Positions 8,795 through 16,350 of a DNA stretch of 64,000 nt are shown here, in pieces. The stretch comes from Micromonospora sp. NBRC 110009 (lineage in GTDB: Bacteria > Actinomycetota > Actinomycetes > Mycobacteriales > Micromonosporaceae), in assembly GCF_030518795.1 (NCBI RefSeq), contig NZ_CP130427.1, positions 3,968,001 through 4,032,000 on the forward strand. Direction: 5' to 3'. How positions within the stretch are numbered: the stretch's first letter is position 1; the number at the start of each line of letters is the position of its first letter. Position numbers and translations under genes: made by a program. The notes under the pieces were generated by a model, which saw nothing but the letters and a program-made list of their open reading frames with translations, was not told where the DNA came from and did not search any database.

Positions 8795-10206
8795 CATACC
8801 AGGACACCCGCACCGTCGGGCGCCGGAGCGGGGCATCCGCCCCGTACGGCGGCCGCTCGGCTGCCCCGCCGCCGCCCGGCCGGCCTCGCCGCGGGGCGGC
8901 CGGCCGCCGTACCCTCTCCGGGCTGTTCTGGCTGGGCCTGGCCGCCACGGTGCTGCCCTGGTGGCTGGACACCCCGGCCGGCTCGCTGGCCGGGACCACC
9001 GACGTGCTCACCGCCGCCGGCCGGATCACCGGCCTGGTCGCCGGCTACCTGCTGCTGGTCCAGGTGCTGATGATGAGCCGGCTCGGCGTGCTGGAGCGCT
9101 GGGTCGGCGGTGAGCGGCTCTCCCGGGCGCACCGGGACCTCGGCGCCACCCTGCTGGTGGCGGTCCTCGCCCACGTCGCCCTGCTCGTGGTGGGTTACGC
9201 CCGGATCGAGGAGAAATCCGTCCTCGGCGAGGTCGGCGCCCTGCTGTCCGACTACGAGGACATGATCTCCGCGTTCCTGGCCGCCGGGATCATGGTGGCG
9301 GTCGGCTGCACCGCCGTGCGGGGCGTCCGCCGGCGCCTGCCCTACGAACTCTGGTACCACCTGCACCTGACCAGCTACCTCGCGCTGCTGCTCGGCTACG
9401 GCCATCAGTTCAGCAACGGCGCGCAACTCTACGAGCCCGGGCCGGTGCGCACCGGATGGGCCGCCGCGTACCTGCTGGTCGTGGCGGCCCTGGTCTGGGG
9501 CCGGGTGATCGCCCCGCTGCACTTCAACCTGCGCCACCGGCTGCGGGTCGCCGACGTGGTGGCGGAGAGCCCGGACACCATCTCGATCTACCTGACCGGT
9601 CGCCGGCTCAACCAGATCGACATGCTCGGCGGGCAGTACTTCCGCTGGCGCTTTCTGAACCTCGGCGGCTGGTGGCAGTCCCACCCGTTCTCGCTCTCCG
9701 CAGCGGCCAACGGTCGCTGGCTGCGGCTCACCGTCAAGGTGGTCGGCCGGCACACCGCGGACCTGCGGGACCTCACCGCCGGCACCCGGGTGTGGGCCGA
9801 AGGGCCCTCGGGCACCTTCACCGCGGTGCACCGGACCAGGGAGCGGGCCCTGCTGATCGCCGGGGGCAGCGGCATCGCGCCGCTACGGGCGATGCTGGAG
9901 GAGTTGCCGCCCGGCGCGGCCGTGATCTACCGGGCCCGGACGCCCGCCGACGTCCTCCTGCACCAGGAGCTGGACTGGCTGGCCCACGCCCGGCACACCT
10001 CGGTCTGGTACGTGATCGGCTCCCGGGACGATCCCGGTCCGCGCCAGGTGATGAGCCCGGAGGGGTTGCGCCGGCTGGTACCCGACCTGACCCGCCGCGA
10101 CGTCTACCTGTGCGGCCCGGGCGGCCTGGTCGACGAGGCCGTCCGCGTGCTGCGCCGGGCCGGCGTCCCCCGACGGCAGATCCACCTGGCCACCTTCGAG
10201 CTGTAG
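8791..10206 (+). CDS. Ferric-reductase-like membrane ferredoxin/flavodoxin reductase
   Basis: A 471-residue membrane oxidoreductase. After a basic, proline-rich cytoplasmic leader come about six membrane helices (roughly residues 45-230) of the ferric-reductase-like domain, with histidines suited to bind haem in LSRAHRDLG, VLAHVALL, WYHLHLTSY and GYGHQF. The C-terminal half is an FAD/NAD(P)H reductase: flavin-binding SHPFSLSAA, the nucleotide-binding loop GGSGIAPLRAML and YLCGPGGLV near the end. It probably passes electrons from NAD(P)H across the membrane to the FMN-binding protein encoded next. The GTG 8791 start overlaps the DUF1501 remnant and lacks a good ribosome binding site, so a somewhat later start is possible. 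Confidence 0.85.
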   Translation: MTYQDTRTVGRRSGASAPYGGRSAAPPPPGRPRRGAAGRRTLSGLFWLGLAATVLPWWLDTPAGSLAGTTDVLTAAGRITGLVAGYLLLVQVLMMSRLGVLERWVGGERLSRAHRDLGATLLVAVLAHVALLVVGYARIEEKSVLGEVGALLSDYEDMISAFLAAGIMVAVGCTAVRGVRRRLPYELWYHLHLTSYLALLLGYGHQFSNGAQLYEPGPVRTGWAAAYLLVVAALVWGRVIAPLHFNLRHRLRVADVVAESPDTISIYLTGRRLNQIDMLGGQYFRWRFLNLGGWWQSHPFSLSAAANGRWLRLTVKVVGRHTADLRDLTAGTRVWAEGPSGTFTAVHRTRERALLIAGGSGIAPLRAMLEELPPGAAVIYRARTPADVLLHQELDWLAHARHTSVWYVIGSRDDPGPRQVMSPEGLRRLVPDLTRRDVYLCGPGGLVDEAVRVLRRAGVPRRQIHLATFEL

Positions 10207-10221
10207 AGAGGCCCCCCACCC

Positions 10222-10797
10222 ATGCGTCGCGCGCTCCTCGCCATCACCGGCCTGGCCGCCAGCACCACCGCGCTGCTGGTGCTCAAGGGTTCCCCGGGCG
10301 CCACCCAGATCGCCCAGGGCCTGCCCGCCGCCGGGGCGCCCGTCGCCCCCGGCGGGTCGACGGCCCCCGGCCTCACCCCGGGCGCCACCCCCGATCCCAC
10401 CGCCTCGGCGAAGGCGAGCGTCAAGCCCGGTGCCAGCCGGACCTCGGGGGCGAAGGCCAGCCCCACCGTGAGAACGACCACCGCCGCCCCGCGGACCACC
10501 ACCAGCGCCCCCAGGCCGGCCACCCGGACGGTCACCGGCCCGACCGTCAGCTACAAGTACGGCTCGCTCCAGGTGCGGATCACCCTCAGCGGCACCCGGA
10601 TCGTCGACGCCACCGCCCTCGGCATGCCGGTCGGCGGGCAGTCCGGCCAGCGCAGCGACGACGTGCAGGCGCGCTACAGCGGCACCGCCGGCGAGGTGGT
10701 CGCCAAGCAGAGCGCCAACCTCAACACGGTCTCCGGGGCCACCTACACCAGCACCGCGTACCAGCAGTCGCTCCAGGCCGCGATCGACAAGGCGTGA
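10222..10797 (+). CDS. Exported FMN-binding domain protein
   Basis: A 191-residue exported protein. Residues 1-20 form a signal peptide or membrane anchor, followed by a long Thr/Pro/Ala-rich linker to about residue 105, then a single FMN_bind domain of the NqrC/RnfG type. The domain ends with NTVSGATYTSTAY, which carries the SGAT-T/S motif whose last Thr/Ser is covalently flavinylated by ApbE. It lies 15 nt after the reductase and overlaps the ApbE gene, so the three make one operon. It likely works outside the membrane as an electron acceptor or relay. Confidence 0.85.
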   Translation: MRRALLAITGLAASTTALLVLKGSPGATQIAQGLPAAGAPVAPGGSTAPGLTPGATPDPTASAKASVKPGASRTSGAKASPTVRTTTAAPRTTTSAPRPATRTVTGPTVSYKYGSLQVRITLSGTRIVDATALGMPVGGQSGQRSDDVQARYSGTAGEVVAKQSANLNTVSGATYTSTAYQQSLQAAIDKA

Positions 10798-11573
10798 CGG
10801 GGATGGGCTCGGAGGTCCGGCCCGGCCTGCGCCGGGTCGAGCAGATCATGGGTACGGCGATCAGCCTCGACCTGGCCGACGACCTGCCCGCCGCCACCCT
10901 GTGGGAGTTGGCCGAGGAGACCTTCGGCTGGCTCCGCGAGGTCGACGCGCGGTTCAGCACGTACCGGGCGGACAGCGAGGTGTCCCGCCTCGACCGGGGC
11001 GAGCTGCCGCTCGCGGACACCTCGGCCGACCTGCGGGCCGTGCTCGAGCGCTGCGCCGACCTGTGGGCGGAGACCGACGGCTTCTTCGACGCGTACGCGA
11101 CCGGCCGGCTGGACCCATCCGGCTACGTCAAGGGCTGGGCGGCGCAGGTCGCCTCCGACCGGCTGGTCGCCGCCGGTGCCGGCAACCACTGCCTGAACGC
11201 CGGCGGCGACGTCCGGGTGCGCGGCCGATCGGCCGGCGGTGGGGAGTGGCGGATCGGTGTCCGGCACCCGTGGGACCCCGGCGCCGCCTGCCTGGTGCTG
11301 ACCGGCACGGACCTGGCGGTCGCCACCTCCGGCGTGTACGAGCGTGGCCACCACGTGCTCGATCCGCGCCAGGGCGTCCCGGCGCGCGGCCTGCGCTCGG
11401 TCACCGTCGTCGGCCCCGACCTGGGCACCGCCGACGCCTACGCCACGGCGGCGGTGGCGATGGGCGCCGCCGGGATCGCCTGGCTCGACGCCCTGCCCGC
11501 CCCGCACCTGCACGTCGTCGTCACCGACGACGCCCGCCTGCTCCACTCCCGCACCCTGCCGCTGACCTCCTGA
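10794..11573 (+). CDS. apbE: FAD:protein FMN transferase (ApbE)
   Basis: A protein of about 259 residues that attaches FMN from FAD to a Thr/Ser of target proteins. Family motifs are VEQIMGTAISLDL near the start, PSGYVKGWA, CLNAGGDVRVRG, VATSGVYERG and TADAYATAAVAMG near the end. The first possible start, GTG 10794, overlaps the FMN-binding protein's stop (GTGA); ATG 10803 is the alternative and would give 256 residues. The obvious substrate is the SGAT motif of the preceding gene product. ApbE is often lipid-anchored or exported, but no signal peptide is visible here, so flavinylation may occur before export or the true N-terminus differs. Confidence 0.87.
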   Translation: MTGMGSEVRPGLRRVEQIMGTAISLDLADDLPAATLWELAEETFGWLREVDARFSTYRADSEVSRLDRGELPLADTSADLRAVLERCADLWAETDGFFDAYATGRLDPSGYVKGWAAQVASDRLVAAGAGNHCLNAGGDVRVRGRSAGGGEWRIGVRHPWDPGAACLVLTGTDLAVATSGVYERGHHVLDPRQGVPARGLRSVTVVGPDLGTADAYATAAVAMGAAGIAWLDALPAPHLHVVVTDDARLLHSRTLPLTS

Positions 11574-11903
11574 CGTCTGCCTCGTCCGGTCGGCGGTGGG
11601 GCGCGCCGCCAGCGGCGTGATCGACGGGGGCTGCGTGATCGACGGCGGCGGTGTGGTCAGCGGAGCGGGCGGTGGAGGATGGCGGGGCGGGAGCCGGTGG
11701 GGCGGGGGCGGCCGGGGCGCGTGCTCCAGGGGCGGGTGGTGGCCCAGCGGCGCCAGCGGCGGTGGTACCACGGAGGTTCGGCGCCGCCGGTGTGGCGGGG
11801 CACGTCGTCCCTGGACATGGTCAACCCCCGGTCTGGCGCGAGCGCGCCCTCAGCGGGTTCAACGAGTGCGGCGCCGGGGAGGTCGCTGTCGGGCGGTCGT
11901 CGG
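11574..11903. other. Convergent intergenic stretch, no gene recognised
   Basis: About 330 bases between the converging apbE and primase/polymerase genes. It is extremely G-rich on the forward strand (many GGCGGG runs), and its open frames give glycine/arginine-rich translations with no family signature. I see no convincing terminator hairpin or RNA gene. Confidence 0.4.
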
Positions 11904-12575
11904 TCAGCCGCCGCGCCGGGGGAGCGGGAGCTGGCCGGGGAGCAGCTCGGGGGTGAGCCGGATCCCGGCCGCCCGTAACGCCGCGATCAGCGCGTTCTGC
12001 ACCAGGTAGGAGTCGGGGAGCTGCCAGCGGGCATGCTCGGGGGCGACCGCCCACCGCACCGTCCCCTCGGGCAGCCGGGTCGGCGGCGCCGCGATCCACG
12101 AGCCGGGGCCGTGCCGGACCACCTGGAAGCAGTGCTCCAGCTCCGGCCGGAGCGGGTCGCCCGGACGGACCAGGAACATCCAGCGGCCGGTCGGGGTGAC
12201 CAGCACCGGCCCGCGTACGCCGACCCCGGCCGGATGGGTCGCGACGGTGTCCAGCACCCGTCGGCCGAGGTGGGCGGCGACCTCCAGCACGTCGAACGAG
12301 CGCCCGGTGGGCAGCAGCACCCCGTGCGGCCGGTCGCGCCACCAGGTGGCCACCCGGGCCGGGTCGGCGCTCGCCGCGTGCTCCCAGTTCTCCAGGGCGG
12401 GGTGGCAGCCGACGGTGGGACAGCCGGCCCGGCCGCAGACGAAGCGGCGGTTGGCCAGGCAGGCGCCGGGGGTGACCGGCCAGCCGTGGGCGGCGTAGCG
12501 GACGGCCACCCGGCGCAGCCGGACCCGCTCCAGCGGCGACAGGTGGGCCACGCGTGGTCCGACATCGCCCCACAT
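11904..12575 (-). CDS. Bifunctional DNA primase/polymerase-like (prim-pol) protein
   Basis: A 223-residue protein of the N-terminal primase/polymerase family found as stand-alone proteins in actinomycetes. It begins MWGDVGPRVAHLSPLERVRL and has a Cys/His-rich stretch CGRAGCPTVGCHPALENWE (about residues 52-70), followed by TWWRDRPHGVLLPTGRSFDV. There is no helicase domain. I chose the ATG at 12575, spaced 9 nt from GAGAGGGG; a start three codons earlier sits directly on that sequence. In the solitary actinobacterial proteins polymerase activity is unproven. The gene is divergent from the XRE regulator. Confidence 0.75.
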   Translation of the reverse strand: MWGDVGPRVAHLSPLERVRLRRVAVRYAAHGWPVTPGACLANRRFVCGRAGCPTVGCHPALENWEHAASADPARVATWWRDRPHGVLLPTGRSFDVLEVAAHLGRRVLDTVATHPAGVGVRGPVLVTPTGRWMFLVRPGDPLRPELEHCFQVVRHGPGSWIAAPPTRLPEGTVRWAVAPEHARWQLPDSYLVQNALIAALRAAGIRLTPELLPGQLPLPRRGG

Positions 12576-12649
12576 GCCCGCCATCCCCTCTCGTCCTGAA
12601 CGGACGGTCCACACGTAACACTTCGCGCACCGTCACCGCCGTAACTCAT

Positions 12650-12668
12650 GTTCGTTGAGTTGGCGAAC
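12650..12668. promoter_or_regulatory. Possible operator between divergent genes
   Basis: The sequence GTTCG, 9 nt, CGAAC forms an imperfect dyad in the 242-base region between the primase/polymerase gene and the XRE regulator. It lies about 150 nt before the regulator's start and 75 nt before the other gene's start, where a regulator could control one or both. No binding data; the call is from symmetry only. Confidence 0.25.
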
Positions 12669-12817
12669 GGCAGATGCAACTTGCACGGAAACTACGAGGA
12701 CTGGCCGTACGGCTGACGCACAGAGTGTGCGACCAGGGAAAGCCTGGACACTGACGGACCGCTGCGGTGGTCGATCGGGGGGATCGCTCGGACGCGCGGG
12801 CAGGGGGAGGGTGCAAG

Positions 12818-14044
12818 ATGGACGATTTGCCCATCGGCCGTCGGGTGGCGTACTGGCGTAGCCGGCGCAAGATGTCCCAACAGGTCTTCGCCGACCGGCT
12901 CGGCAAGTCGAAGAGCTGGGTGGACAAGGTCGAGCGCGGGGTACGGCGGCTGGACAAGTTCTCCGTGCTCTACGAGATCGCCGACATCCTCCAGGTCGAC
13001 GTCCAACTCCTGCTCGGCAAGGATCCGGAGCGGCGTACCGACGCGCTCAACTGCATCGACCAGGTCGAGGTGGAGGAGATCCGGGCCGCGCTGGAGCGGT
13101 ACGACTCGATGAGCGCCTACTTCGACGCGGCGCCCTACCCTCCGCCGCTGACCGACATGCGCAAGGCGGTCAGCCACGCCTGGCTCACCTACCAGTACGG
13201 CCGCTACGGCATGCTCACCCGTGCCCTGCCCAAGCTGCTGCGCGACGCCCAGGCCGGCGACGCCGGCTACGCCGGCGACCAGGCCCGGGAGGCGGCCCAC
13301 CTGCTCGGGCAGGTCTACCAGATCGCCTCCTCGGTGCTGCGCAAGCTCGGCGAGTGCGACCTGGCCTGGCTGGCCGCCGACCGCTCGATGGCGGTCGCCC
13401 AGCGGGCCGACGACCCCCTGCTGGCCGGCATCGCCACCACCCGGGTCTGCAACGCCCTCGTCGCGATGGGCCGGCCCCGCCCGGCGCTGGAGCTCAACGT
13501 GCGGATCGCCAACCGGCTCGCCCCCGGCGGCGGCAACGATGTCACCCCCGACCGCCTCTCCGTCTACGGCATGCTGCTGCTCCAGGGCGCGATGGCCGCC
13601 GCCCGGATCGGCGACTCCGCCACCGTCGACGACCTGCTCACCGGCGCCAAGGAGGCGGCCACCCTGCTCGGCGGCGACCAGAACCACTACTGGACCTCCT
13701 TCGGGCCGACCAACCTGGAGCTGCACCGGGCCGCCGCCGCGGTCGAGCTGGGTGACGGCGGCCGGGCGGTGGAGACCCACCACCGGATCGCCGACCCGGC
13801 GTTCAACGCCCTGCTGCCCGAGCGGCGCGCGCACCACCTGCTCGACATCGCCCGGGGCTTCGCCCAGATCGGCGACGTCGCGAACGCCGGGGAGATGCTG
13901 CTGCGGGGTGACCGCCTCGCGCCCTCCGAGATCCGCTGCCGGCCGATCGCGCACGAGGTGATGTCCGACGTGCTCCGACGCACCCGTGGTACGCCGCCGC
14001 CGCCGATTGCCGAGTTGGCTGAGCACATGGGAGTCGGAGTATGA
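12818..14044 (+). CDS. XRE-family transcriptional regulator with helical repeat domain
   Basis: A 408-residue regulator. Residues about 7-60 form a Cro/C1-type helix-turn-helix (VAYWRSRRKMSQQVFADRLG, then KSWVDKVERGVRRLDKFSVL). The remainder is all helical with TPR-like character, as in large actinobacterial XRE regulators that sense a ligand through the C-terminal part. The start ATG 12818 follows AGGGGGAGG. The flavoprotein gene follows 16 nt later, so the pair is probably co-transcribed and functionally linked. Target genes are unknown. Confidence 0.85.
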   Translation: MDDLPIGRRVAYWRSRRKMSQQVFADRLGKSKSWVDKVERGVRRLDKFSVLYEIADILQVDVQLLLGKDPERRTDALNCIDQVEVEEIRAALERYDSMSAYFDAAPYPPPLTDMRKAVSHAWLTYQYGRYGMLTRALPKLLRDAQAGDAGYAGDQAREAAHLLGQVYQIASSVLRKLGECDLAWLAADRSMAVAQRADDPLLAGIATTRVCNALVAMGRPRPALELNVRIANRLAPGGGNDVTPDRLSVYGMLLLQGAMAAARIGDSATVDDLLTGAKEAATLLGGDQNHYWTSFGPTNLELHRAAAAVELGDGGRAVETHHRIADPAFNALLPERRAHHLLDIARGFAQIGDVANAGEMLLRGDRLAPSEIRCRPIAHEVMSDVLRRTRGTPPPPIAELAEHMGVGV

Positions 14045-14060
14045 GCGCGGCGCCGGTCGG

Positions 14061-14642
14061 ATGAACGGTTCACCCACCAGCAACGGGCGCCGCCGGGTGC
14101 TCTACGTCATCGCCTGCGGTTCGCCGCTGGCCCGTCACGTGGGCCGGCTCGTCGACCTCGCCCAGCAGGAAGGCTGGGACGTCTGCGTGGTCACCACGCC
14201 GGACGGCGCGAAGTTCGTCGACCGGACCGAGCTGGCCCGGCAGACCGGTCACCCGGTACGCACCCACTACAAGAACCCGGGCGACCCGGACGTGCTGCCC
14301 CCGGCGGACGCCATGCTGGTCTGCCCGGCGACGGTCAACACCGTCAACAAGTGGGCGGCCGGCATCACGGACACGCTCGCCCTGGGGCTGCTGGTCGAGG
14401 CGCAGGGCCTCGGGGTGCCGATCGCGGCGGTCCCGTACACCAACTCGGCGATGGCCGCCCATCCGGCGTTCCTCGCCGGGGTGGCCCGGCTGCGGGAGTG
14501 GGGCGTGCAGGTGGTCTTCGGCGACCACGTCCTACCGCTGCACCCGCCTGGCACCGGCGAGCGGCACCTGGACGCCTTCCCCTGGGCGGTCGGGCTCGCG
14601 GCGCTGGCCGGCGCGCGCCGCCCGGCCACCCCGGTCGGCTGA
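14061..14642 (+). CDS. Flavoprotein of the phosphopantothenoylcysteine-decarboxylase fold
   Basis: A 193-residue protein with the homo-oligomeric flavin-containing Cys decarboxylase (HFCD) fold. It has VLYVIACGSPLARHVGRLVD at the flavin site (about residues 12-31), ADAMLVCPATVNTVNKWAAG (about 84-103) and PYTNSAMAAHPAF. The second motif replaces the usual PASANT loop of CoaC with PATVNT, so the enzyme probably binds FMN but is not the standard CoaBC decarboxylase. The start is ATG 14061. It follows the XRE regulator closely, which suggests a regulator plus flavin enzyme unit whose substrate cannot be deduced. Confidence 0.75.
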   Translation: MNGSPTSNGRRRVLYVIACGSPLARHVGRLVDLAQQEGWDVCVVTTPDGAKFVDRTELARQTGHPVRTHYKNPGDPDVLPPADAMLVCPATVNTVNKWAAGITDTLALGLLVEAQGLGVPIAAVPYTNSAMAAHPAFLAGVARLREWGVQVVFGDHVLPLHPPGTGERHLDAFPWAVGLAALAGARRPATPVG

Positions 14643-14648
14643 GGTGCG

Positions 14649-14696
14649 AGCAGGGGTCCCTTGTCATCGCTTTCTGCCGTACCAGGGGCTCCTCCT
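14649..14696. repeat. Dispersed GC-rich palindrome, copy A
   Basis: This is one of three similar elements of about 50 bases in the window (others at 19625-19674 and 60219-60268). It begins AGCAGGGGTCCC and ends CAGGGGCTCCTCCT around an AT-richer core containing TCATCGC. The flanking arms can pair to form a hairpin. It lies 6 nt after the flavoprotein stop and upstream of the Nif3 gene. It aligns to the other copies without gaps. It may act as a terminator or be a small mobile palindrome. Confidence 0.7.
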
Positions 14697-14744
14697 CGCC
14701 GCTGTGGGCGTGGCGGGCGGCGGACGCCGGTAAGCTGGCCGGCC

Positions 14745-15611
14745 GTGAGCACAACCGGATCCCCGCCCACGGTCGGCGACGTGGTGGCCGCGCTGGACCG
14801 CCGGTACCCGCCCGCCTGGGCCGAGGAGTGGGACCGGGTCGGCCTGGTGCTCGGCGAGCCCAGCGCCCCGGTGCGCCGGGTCGCCTGCGTGGTCGACGTG
14901 GTGCCGGAGACGGTGGAGGAGGCGCTCGCCGCCGGGGCCGACATGATCGTCGCGCACCACCCGCTGCTGCTGCGCGGCGTCTCCTCGGTCGCCGCGACCA
15001 CGTACAAGGGTCGGATCGTCCACCGGTTGATCAAGGCGGACATCGCGCTGTACGTCGCGCACACCAACGCCGACGTGGCCGACCCCGGCGTCTCCGACGC
15101 CCTGGCCGCCCGGTTCGGGCTGACCGGGCTGCGCCCGCTGCACCGCCCGCGCCCCGGCTCGCCCGCCGACGGCCCGGGGCGGGGCATCGGCCGGATCGGG
15201 GAGCTGCCCACCCCGCTGACCCTGGCCGAGCTGACCCGGCACGCCGCCGCCGTGCTGCCCGTCACCAGTTGGGGAGTTCGCGCCGCCGGTGATCCCGGGC
15301 GTATGGTTCGTACCCTCGCCGTGAGCGGCGGCTCGGGGGACAGCTTCCTCGCCGAGGCCACCGCCGCCGGGGTGGACGCGTTCCTCACCGCCGACCTGCG
15401 CCACCACCCCGCCGGTGAGCACCTCGCCGCCGGCGGCCCGGCCCTGCTGGACGCCGCCCACTGGGCGACCGAACGACCCTGGCTGGACGACCTGGCCGCG
15501 CAGCTGCGGGCCGAGCTGGGCGTCGAGACCGTGGTGTCAGACCTGGACACCGACCCCTGGACCGTGCACGCCGCCGCACCCCGACCGGACGACAAGGAGC
15601 TCCGACCGTGA
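14745..15611 (+). CDS. Nif3-like dinuclear metal centre protein
   Basis: A 288-residue member of the Nif3/YbgI (GTP cyclohydrolase I type 2 homologue) family, which forms hexamers with a two-metal site; its cellular role is still unsettled. Likely metal ligands are in MIVAHHPLL (about residues 67-75), YVAHTNADVA (about 102) and the late ADLRHHPAGEH (about 216-226). GTG 14745 is the first sensible start. The stop overlaps the GTG of the zinc-ribbon gene, so this heads a three-gene operon with conserved actinobacterial order. Confidence 0.85.
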   Translation: MSTTGSPPTVGDVVAALDRRYPPAWAEEWDRVGLVLGEPSAPVRRVACVVDVVPETVEEALAAGADMIVAHHPLLLRGVSSVAATTYKGRIVHRLIKADIALYVAHTNADVADPGVSDALAARFGLTGLRPLHRPRPGSPADGPGRGIGRIGELPTPLTLAELTRHAAAVLPVTSWGVRAAGDPGRMVRTLAVSGGSGDSFLAEATAAGVDAFLTADLRHHPAGEHLAAGGPALLDAAHWATERPWLDDLAAQLRAELGVETVVSDLDTDPWTVHAAAPRPDDKELRP

Positions 15612-16345
15612 AGGCTGACCCGAAGGTGCAGCGCCGCCTGCTCGACCTGCAGGCGCTCGACACCGCCCTGGCCCAGCTCGCCCACCGCCGCCGGACGCTG
15701 CCGGAGCTGGCCGAGCTGGAGGCCCTCGCCCGGGAGCTCTCCGCGCTGGAGGACGAGCGGGTGCGCGCCCAGGTGGCCGTGGACGACCTGGACCGCGACA
15801 TCGCCCGCCTGGAGAAGGACATCGACCAGGTCCGGGCCCGCAAGAGCAAGGACGAGGCGCGGCTGGCGTCCGGCAGCGGCCCGGCCCGGGAGCTGGAGGC
15901 GCTCCAGCACGAGCTGGTCTCGCTGAACCGGCGGCAGGGCGACCTGGAGGACGCCGAGCTGGAGCTCATGGAGCAGCGGGAGACCGCGCAGGGCGTGCTC
16001 GACGGCATCGAGCGGCGGATCGCCGACGCGCGGGACCGGCGGACCGCCGCCGAGCAGCGCCGCGAGGAGAGCCTGGGCCAGATCGCCAAGGAGGAGGAGT
16101 TCAAGCGCGGCGCCCGCCAGCCGCTCGCCGGCGACCTCCCCGCCGATCTGGTCGCCCTCTACGACCGGATCCGCGAGGACACCGGGCTCGGCGCGGCGCT
16201 GCTCACCGGCGCCCGCTGCGGCGGCTGCCGGCTGGAACTCTCCGGCGCCGACCTGGCCCGGATCCGCAAGGCCGCCCCGGACGAGGTGGTCCGCTGCGAG
16301 GAGTGCCGGCGGATCATGGTCCGGACCAGCGAGTCGGGGCTGTAG
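15608..16345 (+). CDS. Coiled-coil zinc-ribbon protein (C4-type, DUF164-like)
   Basis: A 245-residue protein. Residues about 10-170 are a long antiparallel coiled coil rich in Glu, Arg and Leu, and the C-terminus has a four-cysteine zinc ribbon (CGGCRLEL and VRCEECRRIMV, about residues 204-237). The family is thought to bind nucleic acid or serve as a chaperone-like scaffold; no activity is established. The GTG start overlaps the Nif3 stop by 4 nt, and the RNase H gene follows after 5 nt. Confidence 0.85.
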   Translation: MKADPKVQRRLLDLQALDTALAQLAHRRRTLPELAELEALARELSALEDERVRAQVAVDDLDRDIARLEKDIDQVRARKSKDEARLASGSGPARELEALQHELVSLNRRQGDLEDAELELMEQRETAQGVLDGIERRIADARDRRTAAEQRREESLGQIAKEEEFKRGARQPLAGDLPADLVALYDRIREDTGLGAALLTGARCGGCRLELSGADLARIRKAAPDEVVRCEECRRIMVRTSESGL

Positions 16346-16350
16346 CCGTC

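Noticed and set aside
11596..12009. Forward open frames between apbE and the primase/polymerase gene
   Set aside because: Their translations are glycine/arginine runs without motifs, partly antisense to a confident gene.
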